Shown here: positions 25,545-33,745 of the stretch, piece after piece | Layout of the letters: each line of letters starts with the position of its first letter | Numbering within the stretch: the stretch's first letter is position 1 | NCBI GenBank assembly: GCA_027459675.1 | Contig: DAIDHO010000012.1 | Coordinates: 1 to 37,902, forward strand | DNA length: 37,902 nt | Direction of reading: 5' to 3' | Source of the DNA: Parachlamydiales bacterium | GTDB taxonomy: Bacteria; Chlamydiota; Chlamydiia; Chlamydiales; Rhabdochlamydiaceae | The notes under the pieces: model-generated | What the model was told of the DNA's origin: nothing | Database searches by the model: none | The model's input: the letters and a program-made list of their open reading frames with translations, nothing else | Position numbers and translations under genes: made by a program

Positions 25545-26775
25545 GCTGAAATACCTTATTCAATAAATTTTGCTCTTCGGGGGTCAGGGTCATTGTGATT
25601 TGACCAATCCCTCTCACTTGCTGCTCTTGGGTGATAGGATCATAGATAATGTGCACCTCATTTGCACTCATCCGGAGTTGATCTTGTTCACGCATAAAGA
25701 GCACCTTTTGTCCTGGAAGCGCTTTTAGAATACAAGTGCGGGTTGCAAGGTCATAGATGAGAGTGTCTGCAATCCCCCGCCGAGCCTGCCCCTCTTTGTC
25801 TTGAGAGAAAATTTTGATGTGGCCCTGGAGTTCAAGTTTTTCAGGACGAAATACCTTTCCCTCTTCTTGATAATGGATTTGAGCGGTCTCTGCTAAAATG
25901 GTCATTTCTTCTTCATCTCGAAGATGAAGGGTAGGAGATCCTTGGAGAGTGAGATGGTGGGCCGCATAATTCCAATTAAGATCGTGGGCTGTAAATTGAA
26001 TTTGTCCTTTTGAAAGGGAGTTGAAATTTCCGGCTGCTATTTTTAAATGGAGATGGTTTTGGGTTAAATCAAGGTAAAATCGATCGGCTTGGATCGAGTC
26101 TTCCTCACCCTTGTCGTTGGTACAAGTCCAAACACAAGGGGTATTTCCATCCGATTGAATTCTGTCTTGTGTAAAGAGGAGAGCTTCTGTTTTCAGGTGA
26201 TAAAATTGATGATAGATAAGATGAACTCCTTTTTGAGCATGGGCTTTTTCAATGTCGTAATTCTTCTGCTTTTCTCGATTTTTTACCATTTGGATATCAA
26301 GCTGTGGGGTGAAAAGTTCGAAAGGGAATGTACTTGCCTGCCGATGGATGGTATCCACATAGTGCACATGGGTAGGAGAAGTCAGAGTTCCTCGTAGAGT
26401 TTGAAAATCGAGAGACGCTCTCTCACATTCGACGTGAGCACTCGTTGCTAAATGAAGACGCACTTTTTCTTCCAGTTCGATGGCGGTAAAGGGAAGGATT
26501 TCTCCCTCTTCTAGTACGGGCTCCTCTGCTTGAGTTTGACGTCTTAGCATGGCTTTTTCAGCTTTCATAGTTCCAAAGCCGTGCTCTAGACAGATGTCTC
26601 CAGCAAGAATTAAGGTTGATCCATCATACGTGGCGCTGCTGGAGGCAATTGAACCCTTTCTTTCTCTTGCGCTTTCTCCTGACACATTGGAAATGCCTGT
26701 CGTATCCAACGGGGGGTCTGTTTTGGAGCTAAGAGAAGCTACCGCAGCAAGTAAATAAGCGAATAAGCTAATCAT
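25522..26775 (-). CDS. Large LptA/OstA-type periplasmic LPS transport protein
   Basis: A signal peptide (MISLFAYLLAAVASLSS) leads a 417-residue protein containing OstA-like beta-jellyroll segments. These include DGSTLILAGDICLEHGFGT, LNWNYAAHHLTLQGSPTLHL, EKLELQGHIKIFSQDKEG and MSANEVHIIYDPITQEQQVR. Its position just upstream of lptB and after kdsA supports LptA, the periplasmic bridge of LPS export. E. coli LptA is about 185 residues, so this one has roughly twice the jellyroll length and may span the periplasm with fewer subunits. It overlaps the upstream gene by 8 bp. A partial LptD-like role is an alternative. Confidence 0.8.
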   Translation of the reverse strand: MISLFAYLLAAVASLSSKTDPPLDTTGISNVSGESARERKGSIASSSATYDGSTLILAGDICLEHGFGTMKAEKAMLRRQTQAEEPVLEEGEILPFTAIELEEKVRLHLATSAHVECERASLDFQTLRGTLTSPTHVHYVDTIHRQASTFPFELFTPQLDIQMVKNREKQKNYDIEKAHAQKGVHLIYHQFYHLKTEALLFTQDRIQSDGNTPCVWTCTNDKGEEDSIQADRFYLDLTQNHLHLKIAAGNFNSLSKGQIQFTAHDLNWNYAAHHLTLQGSPTLHLRDEEEMTILAETAQIHYQEEGKVFRPEKLELQGHIKIFSQDKEGQARRGIADTLIYDLATRTCILKALPGQKVLFMREQDQLRMSANEVHIIYDPITQEQQVRGIGQITMTLTPEEQNLLNKVFQHGSSSAP

Positions 26776-27385
26776 CTTTCTGTCCTATAAAAGAGGCTTT
26801 AAAATGTTTAGCTTGAAACTGAGAAGCTTTTCCACTCACTGCAAAGGAGACATCTTGGGCCACTCCTTTGAGATAGGGGGTGAGGTGAGCAGAGCTGAGT
26901 TTCAAAGCGGGGGGCAGTTCCTCCCCTGCAACCCGAAAAAGGGCAAGAGAAACAACTTCAGCGGTAAATTGATTGGTTGAATATTGATAAATACCTGTCT
27001 GGGCCTCAAAATACCGAACCTGCTGGATCCATTTTTCTTGGGCTTTAACGATTTTATCTTGCATAGAACATTGGATGTTATTGAGATGCTCAATGATGTC
27101 GAGATGGTCATCGACAGGAGCCAACTTTAAGATAGAAGATTGACTTTCAATCCGGTCGTGCAACCGTTTTCCATCGGGTTGCGTAATCCATAAATCTTTT
27201 CTCACACCTGCTCGCTTTTGCTCGCTTATCCGTTGATGCGATGCTGCAGCAATTGCCTGCCCTTTTTTCTGCAGATTTCTAAACCGCATGAGATCCTGTG
27301 CTGTCACATGCAAAGAAGAAAAAATCCAGACCGCAAGAAGGCCCATACTGACGAACGTATAAGAAAAAATCGCTTTTCTAAACAT
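26768..27385 (-). CDS. Membrane-anchored protein in the LptC position (CT654-like)
   Basis: This is a 205-residue protein from ATG 27385; a GTG nine bases upstream is also open. An N-terminal anchor (FSYTFVSMGLLAVWIFSSL) is followed by a basic helical segment (RFRNLQKKGQAIAAASHQR), then a periplasmic region with KRLHDRIESQSSILKL. It matches no family I can name. It overlaps the end of kdsA and the start of the LptA-like gene, so it belongs to the LPS operon. Anchor, size and place between kds and lptA genes are those of LptC, so it may be a diverged or analogous LptC. That is inference from context. Confidence 0.7.
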   Translation of the reverse strand: MFRKAIFSYTFVSMGLLAVWIFSSLHVTAQDLMRFRNLQKKGQAIAAASHQRISEQKRAGVRKDLWITQPDGKRLHDRIESQSSILKLAPVDDHLDIIEHLNNIQCSMQDKIVKAQEKWIQQVRYFEAQTGIYQYSTNQFTAEVVSLALFRVAGEELPPALKLSSAHLTPYLKGVAQDVSFAVSGKASQFQAKHFKASFIGQKDD

Positions 27386-28196
27386 GCACGGCACCGTAAA
27401 TTCTTTGCAGCTCCATGCATAATTCTTTTAGCTCGCTAAAAGGATAAACTGTTTCTCTGTCACTTTTTGCCTCTAGAGGATTGGGATGAGCTTCTAAAAA
27501 AATACAATCACATCCCGCCGCCACCGCTGCTTTGGCAAGTGTTGGGATAAAATGCCGCTCACCGCCCGAAGAAGTGCCCCTTCCCCCCGGAAGCATGACA
27601 GAGTGTGAAGCATCGTAGCAGACTGGATAGCCCATTTCTTTCATAATAGGGATAGCTCGCATGTCGCTGACGAGATTATTATACCCAAAGCTCGTGCCTC
27701 GATCTGTTAAAATAATCTTCTCATTTCCCGTGGCCTTCAGCTTATCAACCACGTTTTGCATATCCCAAGGCGCCATGAACTGCCCCTTTTTCACATTCAC
27801 GACGGCCCCTGTCCGTCCTGCAGCAGTTAAAAGGTCGGTTTGGCGACAAAGAAAGGCCGGAATCTGAATGACGTCGCATATTTCAGAAGCCCTCACCGCT
27901 TCTTGAGGTGAATGGACATCTGTTAGAACAGGAATATCAAATTCTTGGCGAATCCGTGCCAGGATTTGAAGACCTTTCTGAAGGCCGGGCCCTCGGAACG
28001 ATTGGTAGGAAGAGCGGTTGGCTTTATCGTAACTCGATTTATAAATGAATGGGAGCCCTAGCTCTTGCATTAAGCTTGTCAAGAATTCGGCTGATGCTAG
28101 CGCATCTGTTTCGCTCTCAATGACGCACGGTCCACAGATGAGAGTCAAAGGCTGTCCCGATCCCACTAAAAAATCTTTCACTTTAACAAGAGACAT
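27378..28196 (-). CDS. kdsA: 3-deoxy-8-phosphooctulonate synthase (Kdo8P synthase)
   Basis: KdsA condenses phosphoenolpyruvate and arabinose-5-phosphate to Kdo-8-phosphate, the precursor of the LPS inner-core sugar. The 272 residues show LICGPCVIESE, FIYKSSYDKANRSS, the FRGPGLQKGLQIL region, TDVHSPQEA, QIPAFLCRQTDLL, NVKKGQFMAPWDM and LTDRGTSFGYNNLVSDMR, all diagnostic of the family. It starts at ATG 28196 and is the first gene of the operon with the LptC-position gene, lptA-like and lptB. The order agrees with Chlamydia CT655-CT653. Substrate supply and export of LPS are thus coupled in one transcript. Confidence 0.97.
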   Translation of the reverse strand: MSLVKVKDFLVGSGQPLTLICGPCVIESETDALASAEFLTSLMQELGLPFIYKSSYDKANRSSYQSFRGPGLQKGLQILARIRQEFDIPVLTDVHSPQEAVRASEICDVIQIPAFLCRQTDLLTAAGRTGAVVNVKKGQFMAPWDMQNVVDKLKATGNEKIILTDRGTSFGYNNLVSDMRAIPIMKEMGYPVCYDASHSVMLPGGRGTSSGGERHFIPTLAKAAVAAGCDCIFLEAHPNPLEAKSDRETVYPFSELKELCMELQRIYGAVHV

Positions 28197-28264
28197 ATGC
28201 TCAATCCTTCTGGACCCATTAGTCTACCACATTGAAGGGTGTTGAGCACCAGAAAAATGGACTT

Positions 28265-29332
28265 TTAAAAGAAAGATTGAGTCATATCAATGGGAGTTGA
28301 ATCTGTTTGCATAAGAATTGATTTACTGGGACCTGAAAAGTTGAGTTTTTTTAGGTCGATAGATCGCAAAGCTAGGTCTTGATAGGTACGGTAATAAAAT
28401 ACCCTATTTTTCAAATCTTTAATCACAATCCATTGGGTCAGCTCAAAGGTGCTGGGGTCGTTACCTCCGCGAACAATCCCCAATGGAATGTCAAATGTAT
28501 TGAGTATATGCTGCATCAAGTTAACGCCTAAAGCTGCATTTACAGCAGGGACTGCAAAGGCTTTAAGAAAAGAAGCTTTTACAAAGCGGGAAGGTGACGT
28601 CCAATCGCCGGGAATTCCGTGGAGCCCTGTTCCTTGGCTGGGGGGCTCCAAGGAAATGCCATTTAATTGTCTAGAAGGAGCATTAAGAGGATTCAAAGTA
28701 AGATAATTACGTAGATTCATGAGGTGCCATTCCAAGGACGGGAAATTAGTCACGACTCCATTAGGATTTTCTTGAACCACCATTTTTCCTTTTACAAATT
28801 CAATCACACAACTATTTCCTTGCACATCATGCACTGCCAGGTGGACAGGCGGCAGTCCAAGCTTTTCAATTGTTTCTGCCCAAATTTCAACTTTAGAAAG
28901 AGCGATTTTTGCCTCTTGAGTAGTAGCAAAGTTTCCCAGCAACCAACCGGCTAAATCGTGTAAGACAATCGCTTGCGAAGGAGTGCTAGGGGCAGAGGTA
29001 GGATATTGAGCGCCAGGGAACCACAAGACCCCTACGGAAAGTCCTTTTTCATTCATCCCATCGGTCGTAAGGCCTTGATCGAGAACATCAACGGAAATAT
29101 AGCCGTAGTTCGAGGTCCATAGGAGACCTTTTTGATTGGAAGAAGCTTTCGACTCTTTGTGAACCCCTCTAGGATTTAAAGTAATTTTTGAATGAAGAGG
29201 AATTGCAAACTCCAGCGAACGGCCGTTAATAACAGACCCATCCTGTGTCACCATCGCCATTTCGGTACATCCCCACCCCACCGACCAAGGAAGAGCCAGG
29301 AGCATTAAGGAATAAAAAAATTTAAATCTCAT
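28265..29332 (-). CDS. Periplasmic choloylglycine/penicillin V acylase-type Ntn hydrolase
   Basis: This is a linear-amide C-N hydrolase of the CBAH/PVA superfamily, 355 residues. The signal peptide MRFKFFYSLMLLALPWSVGW ends so that Cys22 (WGCTEMA) becomes the N-terminal nucleophile after cleavage. The family arginine and surrounding motif follow (INGRSLEF, Arg38), and MNEKGLSVGVLWFPG provides the middle motif. Members hydrolyse bile-salt conjugates, penicillin V, acyl-homoserine lactones or N-acyl amines; the substrate here is unknown. It is divergent from the glycosyltransferase gene with only 48 nt between the starts, so they may share a control region. Confidence 0.9.
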   Translation of the reverse strand: MRFKFFYSLMLLALPWSVGWGCTEMAMVTQDGSVINGRSLEFAIPLHSKITLNPRGVHKESKASSNQKGLLWTSNYGYISVDVLDQGLTTDGMNEKGLSVGVLWFPGAQYPTSAPSTPSQAIVLHDLAGWLLGNFATTQEAKIALSKVEIWAETIEKLGLPPVHLAVHDVQGNSCVIEFVKGKMVVQENPNGVVTNFPSLEWHLMNLRNYLTLNPLNAPSRQLNGISLEPPSQGTGLHGIPGDWTSPSRFVKASFLKAFAVPAVNAALGVNLMQHILNTFDIPLGIVRGGNDPSTFELTQWIVIKDLKNRVFYYRTYQDLALRSIDLKKLNFSGPSKSILMQTDSTPIDMTQSFF

Positions 29333-29380
29333 CTTGTTTATCCCATAGCATTTATTGAAATTTTATCCTAAAGTCTTCTT

Positions 29381-30313
29381 ATGAAAATTGCGATTGTTCG
29401 AAGAAATGGCCTAGGAGATTTGATCTCAGTGATGCCCCTTGTTGCCTTATGTAAAAAGCGACATCCTGAATGCCACCTGACTCTATTTGTCGATGCTCGC
29501 AATGCTCCTCTCCTTCCTTATTTGAAAGGCTTTGATGAAGCAGTGGTAATTGAACCTTCGGAAAATAAATACCTCTCTTTGATAAAAACTCTTTGGAAAA
29601 ACCGGCATCGAATTTTTGATCTCGTCATTTCGGCGCGTCCTGTCCCCATGCAGTGGCTCAATCTCTTTTTAGCTGGCTTAAGAGCTTCAAGACGCCGCGC
29701 CGTGGTGGATAAAAGATGGCATTCTCATTGGATCAACGAACCTTTGCCCTTTGACCCCACTCCCCGACACCAAATGGTCAAAAGCTTAAGACTTCTTGAC
29801 TCTTCCTTTGAAGAAGTCCCTCCTTCCCTGCTTCCCACTCTTGAAGTGCAAAAAAGCCATACCTTTAGTGAAAAAACTATTCTTGTTTCAGTGACCAACC
29901 AACGCATTGGAAGTCAATTGGACTCCGATAAAATTGCCCGGCATCTCAATCAAGCCTTTCAAAAGAAAAGCTTTCACGTGATTCTTAATTGCCAATTAAA
30001 AGATCTTCACAGGGCAGAAGCTGTCGGGGCAGATCTTAAAATGTCTTATGAAACGATTCCGACACCGTGCTTTGACGATTTTATTCGGCTGCTAGCTTCC
30101 GTGGATGGGGCATGGACAGGAGACGGGGGAATCATGCACCTGATGAGCGCTTTGGATAAGCCGCAACTCATCTTATTTGGTAAAACAGCTCTATGGGAAT
30201 GGGCTCCTTTGCATCTGAAAGCTTTTTGTGTATGGCATCCTGAAAATGTTAATATGATTCCATCAAATGAAATCGAGCAAGGACTTGAAAGGCTTCTGTA
30301 TGAATTACGGTAA
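29381..30313 (+). CDS. Glycosyltransferase family 9 (heptosyltransferase-like)
   Basis: This is a GT-B-fold enzyme related to the ADP-heptose:LPS heptosyltransferases (WaaC/F/Q), 310 residues. The N-terminal motif is IAIVRRNGLGDLISVMPLVA. The C-terminal nucleotide-sugar site has WTGDGGIMHLMSALDKPQLI and LFGKTALWEWAP, the family's D-x-G-x2-H pattern. The true donor cannot be deduced. The next gene is of the same family and its start overlaps the end of this one, so the pair is an operon. Chlamydiaceae LPS lacks heptose, so the pair suggests a longer core in this lineage. Confidence 0.9.
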   Translation: MKIAIVRRNGLGDLISVMPLVALCKKRHPECHLTLFVDARNAPLLPYLKGFDEAVVIEPSENKYLSLIKTLWKNRHRIFDLVISARPVPMQWLNLFLAGLRASRRRAVVDKRWHSHWINEPLPFDPTPRHQMVKSLRLLDSSFEEVPPSLLPTLEVQKSHTFSEKTILVSVTNQRIGSQLDSDKIARHLNQAFQKKSFHVILNCQLKDLHRAEAVGADLKMSYETIPTPCFDDFIRLLASVDGAWTGDGGIMHLMSALDKPQLILFGKTALWEWAPLHLKAFCVWHPENVNMIPSNEIEQGLERLLYELR

Positions 30314-31376
30314 TTACCCTGATTTATCTAACCTCAAAAAAATTTTGATCGTCAAACTCCGCCACCATGGAGATGTCCTCCTGACTTCCCCTGTTTTTTC
30401 CTATTTAAAATCGCAACTTCCAGATGCCTCTATCGATGCTTTGATCTACCAAGAAACGGCACCCATGTTGGAAGGGTACCCTGCAATTAGAACACTCCAT
30501 CTGTACGATAAAAAGTGGAAAAAAAAGTTCTTTCTGAGTCGATGGAAGGAGGAAATAAATTTACTCCAACGAATTCGAAAAGAAAGATATGACCTCGTGA
30601 TAAACCTCACAGAAGGAGATCGAGGGGCGCTTGTTGCACTCGTATCAGGAGCATCCATTCGCGTAGGATTTGATCCTGAGAAAAAAGGATTTAAAGGTAA
30701 AGCCCGTATTTTCACCCATCTTGTCAAACCTTGTAAAACTCCGCGCCATACAGTGGAAAAGAATCTCGATGCCCTTCGCCGTATCGGACTTTTCCCTTTA
30801 CCTGAAGAACGAGAATTATCTTTTCATATCCCAGACAATGTCCAAGATCGTATCAAAAAAAGACTTCCCACTCCTTACATTGTTATCCATCCTGTCTCTC
30901 GTTGGAAATTTAAATGCTGGCCGACATCTCAGGTTGCAATGTTGATTCAAGCACTCTACAAACAAGGACACCACCTCGTCTTAACCGCAAGCCTTGATCC
31001 GTCTGAAATGAAAATGATGCAAGAAATTACCACACTCTGCCCTGATGTTCCTCTGACGAATCTTGCCGGACAGATTGATTTAAAAGAGTTGGGCGCTGTC
31101 ATTGATCAGTCTCAACTGCTTATTTGCGTCGACTCTGTCCCCCTTCATTTGGCGAGCGCTCTAAAAACGCCTGTGGTGGTTTTATTCGGACCCACTTCCG
31201 AGATCAACTGGGGACCTTGGCGACATCCTCAGGCACGTATTGTTTCGCAAGGTCTGAGTTGCCGCCCTTGTTTGATGGACGGATGTGGGGGAAGCAAGCA
31301 CAGCGATTGCCTGGCGACGCTTCCCATCTCACAGGTTCTTCAAGCTGTCAGATATTTTCTTAAAGAGAGCCCTTAA
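30300..31376 (+). CDS. Glycosyltransferase family 9, WaaQ/RfaQ-like
   Basis: This is a second GT-B heptosyltransferase-like protein, 358 residues from ATG 30300, which has GAAAGG 7 nt upstream. ATG 30267 is also in frame but would overlap the previous gene by 47 nt. The N-terminus has ILIVKLRHHGDVLLTSPVFS; the C-terminal donor site has CVDSVPLHLASALKTPVVVL and FGPTSEINWGPW. It ends with a cysteine cluster, SCRPCLMDGCGGSKHSDCL, typical of RfaQ-type heptosyltransferases. It overlaps the preceding GT9 gene by 14 bp. It probably adds an LPS core sugar. The donor and acceptor are not determined. Confidence 0.92.
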   Translation: MNYGNYPDLSNLKKILIVKLRHHGDVLLTSPVFSYLKSQLPDASIDALIYQETAPMLEGYPAIRTLHLYDKKWKKKFFLSRWKEEINLLQRIRKERYDLVINLTEGDRGALVALVSGASIRVGFDPEKKGFKGKARIFTHLVKPCKTPRHTVEKNLDALRRIGLFPLPEERELSFHIPDNVQDRIKKRLPTPYIVIHPVSRWKFKCWPTSQVAMLIQALYKQGHHLVLTASLDPSEMKMMQEITTLCPDVPLTNLAGQIDLKELGAVIDQSQLLICVDSVPLHLASALKTPVVVLFGPTSEINWGPWRHPQARIVSQGLSCRPCLMDGCGGSKHSDCLATLPISQVLQAVRYFLKESP

Positions 31377-31394
31377 GGTAGCACCTACGCATCT

Positions 31395-31441
31395 TTAGAC
31401 CTCGTGCGTAACTAAAGGTTCGCCGATTTTATCGACTTTTT
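31395..31441 (-). repeat. Dispersed repeat copy f
   Basis: On the minus strand this reads AAAAAGTCGATAAAATCGGC, then GAACCTTTAGTTACGCACGA and GGTCTAA, aligning to the whole 3' three-quarters of the repeat consensus. It lies between the second GT9 gene and the small glycosyltransferase gene, in the opposite orientation to both. Confidence 0.7.
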
Positions 31442-31479
31442 AAGTTTTAAAAATTATTTTAACTTGATATGCAGAGGAA

Positions 31480-32202
31480 ATGGGATGGGGCGTTGTGGTC
31501 GCAGCAGATCAAAAAGCAGAATGGCTTCTTGCTTGGTGGTGGAAGTGTTATTCCCACCACCACAACCAGCCTGTAGCATTTATTGATTTTGGCATGAGCG
31601 ATAAAGCCAAAGAATGGTGTCATAAGAAAGGAATTTTGATCCCCTTTACCACTCCCCCTGAGTTGAAAGTTTCTAAAGAAAGTGTAGGAAAAAAAGAGCA
31701 AAAAAAGTGGGAAGCAATCTACGGACCTAACGTCTGGCATTCACGTCCTTTATGGTTTAAAAAACCTTGGGCAATGTTACAGTCTCCTTTTACACAAAGC
31801 GTTTGGATGGATTTAGATTGTGAAGTATGTAAACCGATCGAGGGCATTTTCACTGCACTCGATCCAGGCGTGTTAGGAGCTGTGCGCGTGGGGAAAAAAG
31901 GACACTATAACTCGGGGGTCATCGTCTATGACCAAAACTCGCTTCTTTTGCAAGCATGGGCAGAGGCTTGTGTGAAAAAACATGCCTCCGCTATCGGCGA
32001 TGAGACAATTCTTTCTCAATTGATCCGAAAAAATCGATACCCCTTTAAAGAACTTCCCCCTGAATTTAATTGGGTGATGGGATGGGGTTATCATCCTCAT
32101 CTAAAAATTGCTCATTGGGTTGCTTCATGGGGCAAGCTCTGTATTGAGACAATGGGTGGTATTCAAAGCGCCTTAGACACACTCTCTCATCCAATCCGAT
32201 GA
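31480..32202 (+). CDS. Small GT-A-fold glycosyltransferase-like protein
   Basis: This 240-residue protein resembles nucleotide-sugar transferases of the GT-A fold. It begins GWGVVVAADQKAEWLLAWWW and carries the metal-binding DxD in WMDLDCEV near residues 108-115. YNSGVIVYDQNSLLLQAW and GDETILSQLI are typical of such families. ATG 31480 follows a purine-rich GAGGAA at very short spacing; no better start is available because TGA lies 15 nt upstream in frame. It follows the GT9 pair and may act on the same glycan. The end overlaps the convergent pkn5-like gene by 16 bp. The exact family is not identified. Confidence 0.75.
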   Translation: MGWGVVVAADQKAEWLLAWWWKCYSHHHNQPVAFIDFGMSDKAKEWCHKKGILIPFTTPPELKVSKESVGKKEQKKWEAIYGPNVWHSRPLWFKKPWAMLQSPFTQSVWMDLDCEVCKPIEGIFTALDPGVLGAVRVGKKGHYNSGVIVYDQNSLLLQAWAEACVKKHASAIGDETILSQLIRKNRYPFKELPPEFNWVMGWGYHPHLKIAHWVASWGKLCIETMGGIQSALDTLSHPIR

Positions 32203-33743
32203 AGTGAAACCAGTACTTGCGGTTTTTTGTCAGTGATAGAAGCAATCGTTTTCTTGATAAGAGCATCTGCTTGACTTTGGGGGGATTGCAAGGAAATACT
32301 CTCCAGCGTTTCCTGAATGAAGGCGTCTGAGGAGGGTGCAAAGGTATGAATAATCAAAATATCCCCAACATTCCATCCATCGCTCGTGATCTCCCATTCA
32401 TTTCGATTATCAGATCCGAGAGGCGGATTATGATTGTGAAGTTTACGCGCCTTGGGGCTTCCTGAGGATAGATGCAGAGCAGATCCCATACCGCAGGATA
32501 AAAATTGCAGCTCATCCCGCGTCGGATTTAAGATAAGAAAAGCCAGAGCATATTTTTGATTGAGCGGATCGATTTGAATGAGCCTTTGAAGTGAACTTAG
32601 AAAAGTTAAGAATATAAATTTTTCTTGCGTGGCAGCCACAGCTCGGATCATACCGCGTAAATTACTAAGATAAACAGAGGTTTCAAACCCACTGACAAGA
32701 GGCTCTGCCAAGATAAACCCATACGTTCCATCTGCAAGCTTAAAGTGATCGAAATAAGGGCTGGTTTGACCCAACACTTTGAGACGAGCCATGGCCCCTT
32801 CATAGTGGGGGGTGGTCGAAATGGTAGAAGGAGAAAGAGCAAGGTCTGCTTTCTGGATTGCCTCTAAAATTTCTTTAATTTGATCTGTCCCATGACGATC
32901 TTTTTCAAGCCCACCCGATTTTAAATAATTGGAAAGATCTGAAATAAACTCCATTACATTGGAATATCTTTCATCTATGGAAACAGCGAGAGCTTTTTCC
33001 AAAATCAAACGGAGCCCTTTAGGCACTTGCGACAGATGGATCACCCCAAAGCTGAGCTTACCGATGAAGAGCTCGTATGCAATAATTCCCAGAGCATAAA
33101 TGTCCGAGGCAAAAGAGATCGAAGATGGATCTTCTTTCTGCTCAGGACTCATGTATGTCGGCGTACCGATGATTTTAGAGTTCTTACCCTTTCCCTTTTT
33201 TACTTCGTCATGCAGACGAGCAATCCCAAAGTCAATCACTTTCACTTCTCCATCTTCTGTCATGAGAATATTTTCCGGTTTCAGATCTCCATGAATCACG
33301 CTATGCGAGTGAAGATGAGCAAGAGCGTAGGCCACTTGCATCAAGATGTCTATTGATTTTTTCCTTGAAAGAGAATGTTGTTCGATGAATTGTCTTAAAG
33401 ACACGCCACGGATGAACTCCATCGCAATGTAGAGGCCTCCTTCCCATTCTCCCTCTCCATACAGCTTGACGATATTGGGATGATTTGTAAGACCAATGAT
33501 GTTGGATTCGCGGATAAATTGGGCAATCATTTCAGGATAGGTGACAAATTCAGGCGATAATACTTTCACAACGATCAATGCCCGCGTTTGGGGATGAATT
33601 CCTAAGTAGAGAAGACTCATCCCTCCGCGGCTTAAGAGCGATTCAATTTTATAAGGACCGATTTTTTCTGGGAGTGAGGGAGGTGTTTCAGAAACTTTTA
33701 CCTCATATAGCGTGGGCTGTTTATGAAAGTGAGAATCAAGCAT
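32187..33743 (-). CDS. Pkn5-like Ser/Thr kinase fused to a degenerate SpoIIE-type phosphatase domain
   Basis: This is a Hanks-type kinase linked to the chlamydial T3SS, 518 residues. The kinase domain (about 30-275) has the ATP lysine K60 in VVKVLSP, E79, catalytic D153 in HGDLKPEN (glycine replaces the usual arginine of HRD), N158, D171 of DFG and GTPTYMSPEQ. The C-terminal half (about 325-510) follows the order of a SpoIIE/RsbU PP2C domain: FDHFKLADGTYGFIL, LSCGMGSALHLSSG, PLGSDN and VGDILIIHTF. The metal-binding aspartates appear lost (EPLVSGFE for DVSGHG, HTFAP for TDG). It starts 2 nt after sctQ and is co-transcribed with it, as in Chlamydia CT672-CT673. Confidence 0.88.
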   Translation of the reverse strand: MLDSHFHKQPTLYEVKVSETPPSLPEKIGPYKIESLLSRGGMSLLYLGIHPQTRALIVVKVLSPEFVTYPEMIAQFIRESNIIGLTNHPNIVKLYGEGEWEGGLYIAMEFIRGVSLRQFIEQHSLSRKKSIDILMQVAYALAHLHSHSVIHGDLKPENILMTEDGEVKVIDFGIARLHDEVKKGKGKNSKIIGTPTYMSPEQKEDPSSISFASDIYALGIIAYELFIGKLSFGVIHLSQVPKGLRLILEKALAVSIDERYSNVMEFISDLSNYLKSGGLEKDRHGTDQIKEILEAIQKADLALSPSTISTTPHYEGAMARLKVLGQTSPYFDHFKLADGTYGFILAEPLVSGFETSVYLSNLRGMIRAVAATQEKFIFLTFLSSLQRLIQIDPLNQKYALAFLILNPTRDELQFLSCGMGSALHLSSGSPKARKLHNHNPPLGSDNRNEWEITSDGWNVGDILIIHTFAPSSDAFIQETLESISLQSPQSQADALIKKTIASITDKKPQVLVSLHRIG

Positions 33744-33745
33744 GA

